This document shows positions 13,982 to 14,739 of a stretch of DNA of 14,739 nucleotides, in pieces. This stretch comes from Lachnospiraceae bacterium. Lineage in GTDB: Bacteria > Bacillota > Clostridia > Lachnospirales > Lachnospiraceae. The notes under the pieces were generated by a model. It had not been told where the DNA came from. It did no database searches and was given only the letters and a program-made list of their open reading frames with translations. The stretch's first letter is position 1; each line of letters starts with the position of its first letter. Location of the stretch: assembly GCA_014804225.1 (NCBI GenBank), contig JAAVAF010000002.1:12111-26849 (forward strand). Reading direction: 5' to 3'. The position numbers and the translations under genes are program-made.

Positions 13982-14739
13982 ATGGCAAAAAAAGTAGTTA
14001 CAATGGGCGAGATTATGTTAAGACTTTCAACACCTAACAACGAGAAGTTCATTCAGGCAGACGAGTTTGATATCAACTATGGCGGCGGTGAGGCAAATGT
14101 TGCTGTATCACTTGCAAACTATGGACATGATGCAAGCTTTGTTACAGCTGTACCTGACAATGAGTTAGGCGAGTGTGCAATCGCATCTTTGAGAAAGTAC
14201 GGCGTTGACACAAAGAACATTGCAAAGTGCGGCGAAAGACTTGGCATTTACTACTTAGAATCAGGTTCTTCTATGCGTCCTTCCAAGGTTGTATATGACA
14301 GAGCACATTCTTCTATCTCAACAGCTACGGCAGCAGATTTTGATTTTGATAAGATTTTTGAGGGCGTTGACTGGTTCCATTTTACAGGTATCACACCGGC
14401 TGTATCTGATTCGGCAGCAGTTCTTACAGAGGAAGCATTAAAGGCAGCTAAGAAGCATGGCGTTACAGTTTCTGTAGACTTAAACTTCAGAAAGAAATTA
14501 TGGTCATCTGAGAAGGCTCAGAAGGTTATGAAGAACCTTATGCAGTATGTTGACGTATGTATCGGAAACGAAGAGGACGCTGAGTTGGTATTGGGCTATA
14601 AGCCGGGCAACACAGATGTTACAAGCGGTGACCTTGAGCTTGCAGGCTACAAGTCAATTTTTGAGCAGATGGTAGCAGACTACAACTTCCAGTACTGCAT
14701 TTCTTCTTTGAGAGTAAGTCATTCTGCATCAGACAACGG
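13982..14739 (+). CDS. kdgK: 2-keto-3-deoxygluconate kinase, cut by the window end
   Basis: The N-terminal 252 residues of a PfkB/ribokinase-family sugar kinase are open to the last base. KdgK phosphorylates 2-keto-3-deoxygluconate to KDPG (EC 2.7.1.45), the step after UxaA. The sequence shows MGEIMLRLSTP at the start, the substrate-binding GGGEANVAVSLANYG (34-48), DWFHFTGITPAVSD, SVDLNFRKKLW (D166) and IGNEEDAELVLG. The C-terminal GAGD ATP/anion-hole motif is beyond the window. GGAGG (13968-13972) lies 9 bases before ATG 13982. The 75-base gap after uxaA has no T-tailed hairpin, only an A/T palindrome TATAAAATTTTATA (13935-13948), so co-transcription is likely. A related fructokinase is possible but less consistent with the neighbours. 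Confidence 0.9.
   Translation, partial: MAKKVVTMGEIMLRLSTPNNEKFIQADEFDINYGGGEANVAVSLANYGHDASFVTAVPDNELGECAIASLRKYGVDTKNIAKCGERLGIYYLESGSSMRPSKVVYDRAHSSISTATAADFDFDKIFEGVDWFHFTGITPAVSDSAAVLTEEALKAAKKHGVTVSVDLNFRKKLWSSEKAQKVMKNLMQYVDVCIGNEEDAELVLGYKPGNTDVTSGDLELAGYKSIFEQMVADYNFQYCISSLRVSHSASDN

Overview
The window reads as chromosome of a low-to-mid GC Firmicute, most likely an anaerobic gut Lachnospiraceae-type Clostridium relative. The signs are GGAGG Shine-Dalgarno sites, A/T-rich spacers with sigma-A type promoters, a CBS-domain family II pyrophosphatase, a DUF3810/DUF2974 gene pair and a hexuronate operon. All recognised protein genes lie on the + strand; one tRNA gene lies on the - strand.

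Layout. (1) 53-1849: single-gene unit for a CBS/DRTGG-regulated manganese-type inorganic pyrophosphatase, with its own promoter and terminator. (2) 1891-4380: a LacI-family regulator followed after one base by a MATE exporter, behind a promoter that abuts a LacI-type palindrome. (3) 4449-6237: mgtE, a Mg2+ channel/transporter gene, preceded by a ~340-nt leader. The leader contains a perfect 15-bp inverted repeat at its promoter, a 28-codon leader ORF with a good Shine-Dalgarno site, and arms that can pair in two mutually exclusive ways. (4) 6295-6483, - strand: tRNA-Pro with anticodon AGG, with promoter and terminator. (5) 6538-6700: a strong promoter with nested palindromes followed by three hairpins, read as a candidate small RNA or hflX leader. 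(6) 6745-8080: hflX, a ribosome-associated GTPase. (7) 8091-10620: a DUF3810 membrane protein with a HELAH zinc-protease motif and a DUF2974 alpha/beta-hydrolase, probably one operon. (8) 10642-14739: galacturonate/altronate catabolism genes uxaB, uxaA and kdgK (cut by the window end), behind a promoter with two cre/LacI-type palindromes and a ~240-nt hairpin-rich leader.

How the genes work together. The last operon converts tagaturonate to altronate (UxaB), altronate to 2-keto-3-deoxygluconate (UxaA) and that to KDPG (KdgK), as expected in a pectin user. The other units are housekeeping or transport functions without an obvious shared pathway.

The best candidates for undescribed biology are RNA-level: the mgtE leader, the three-hairpin transcript before hflX, and the long uxaB leader. 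All structures were paired by eye and no folding or database search was run.
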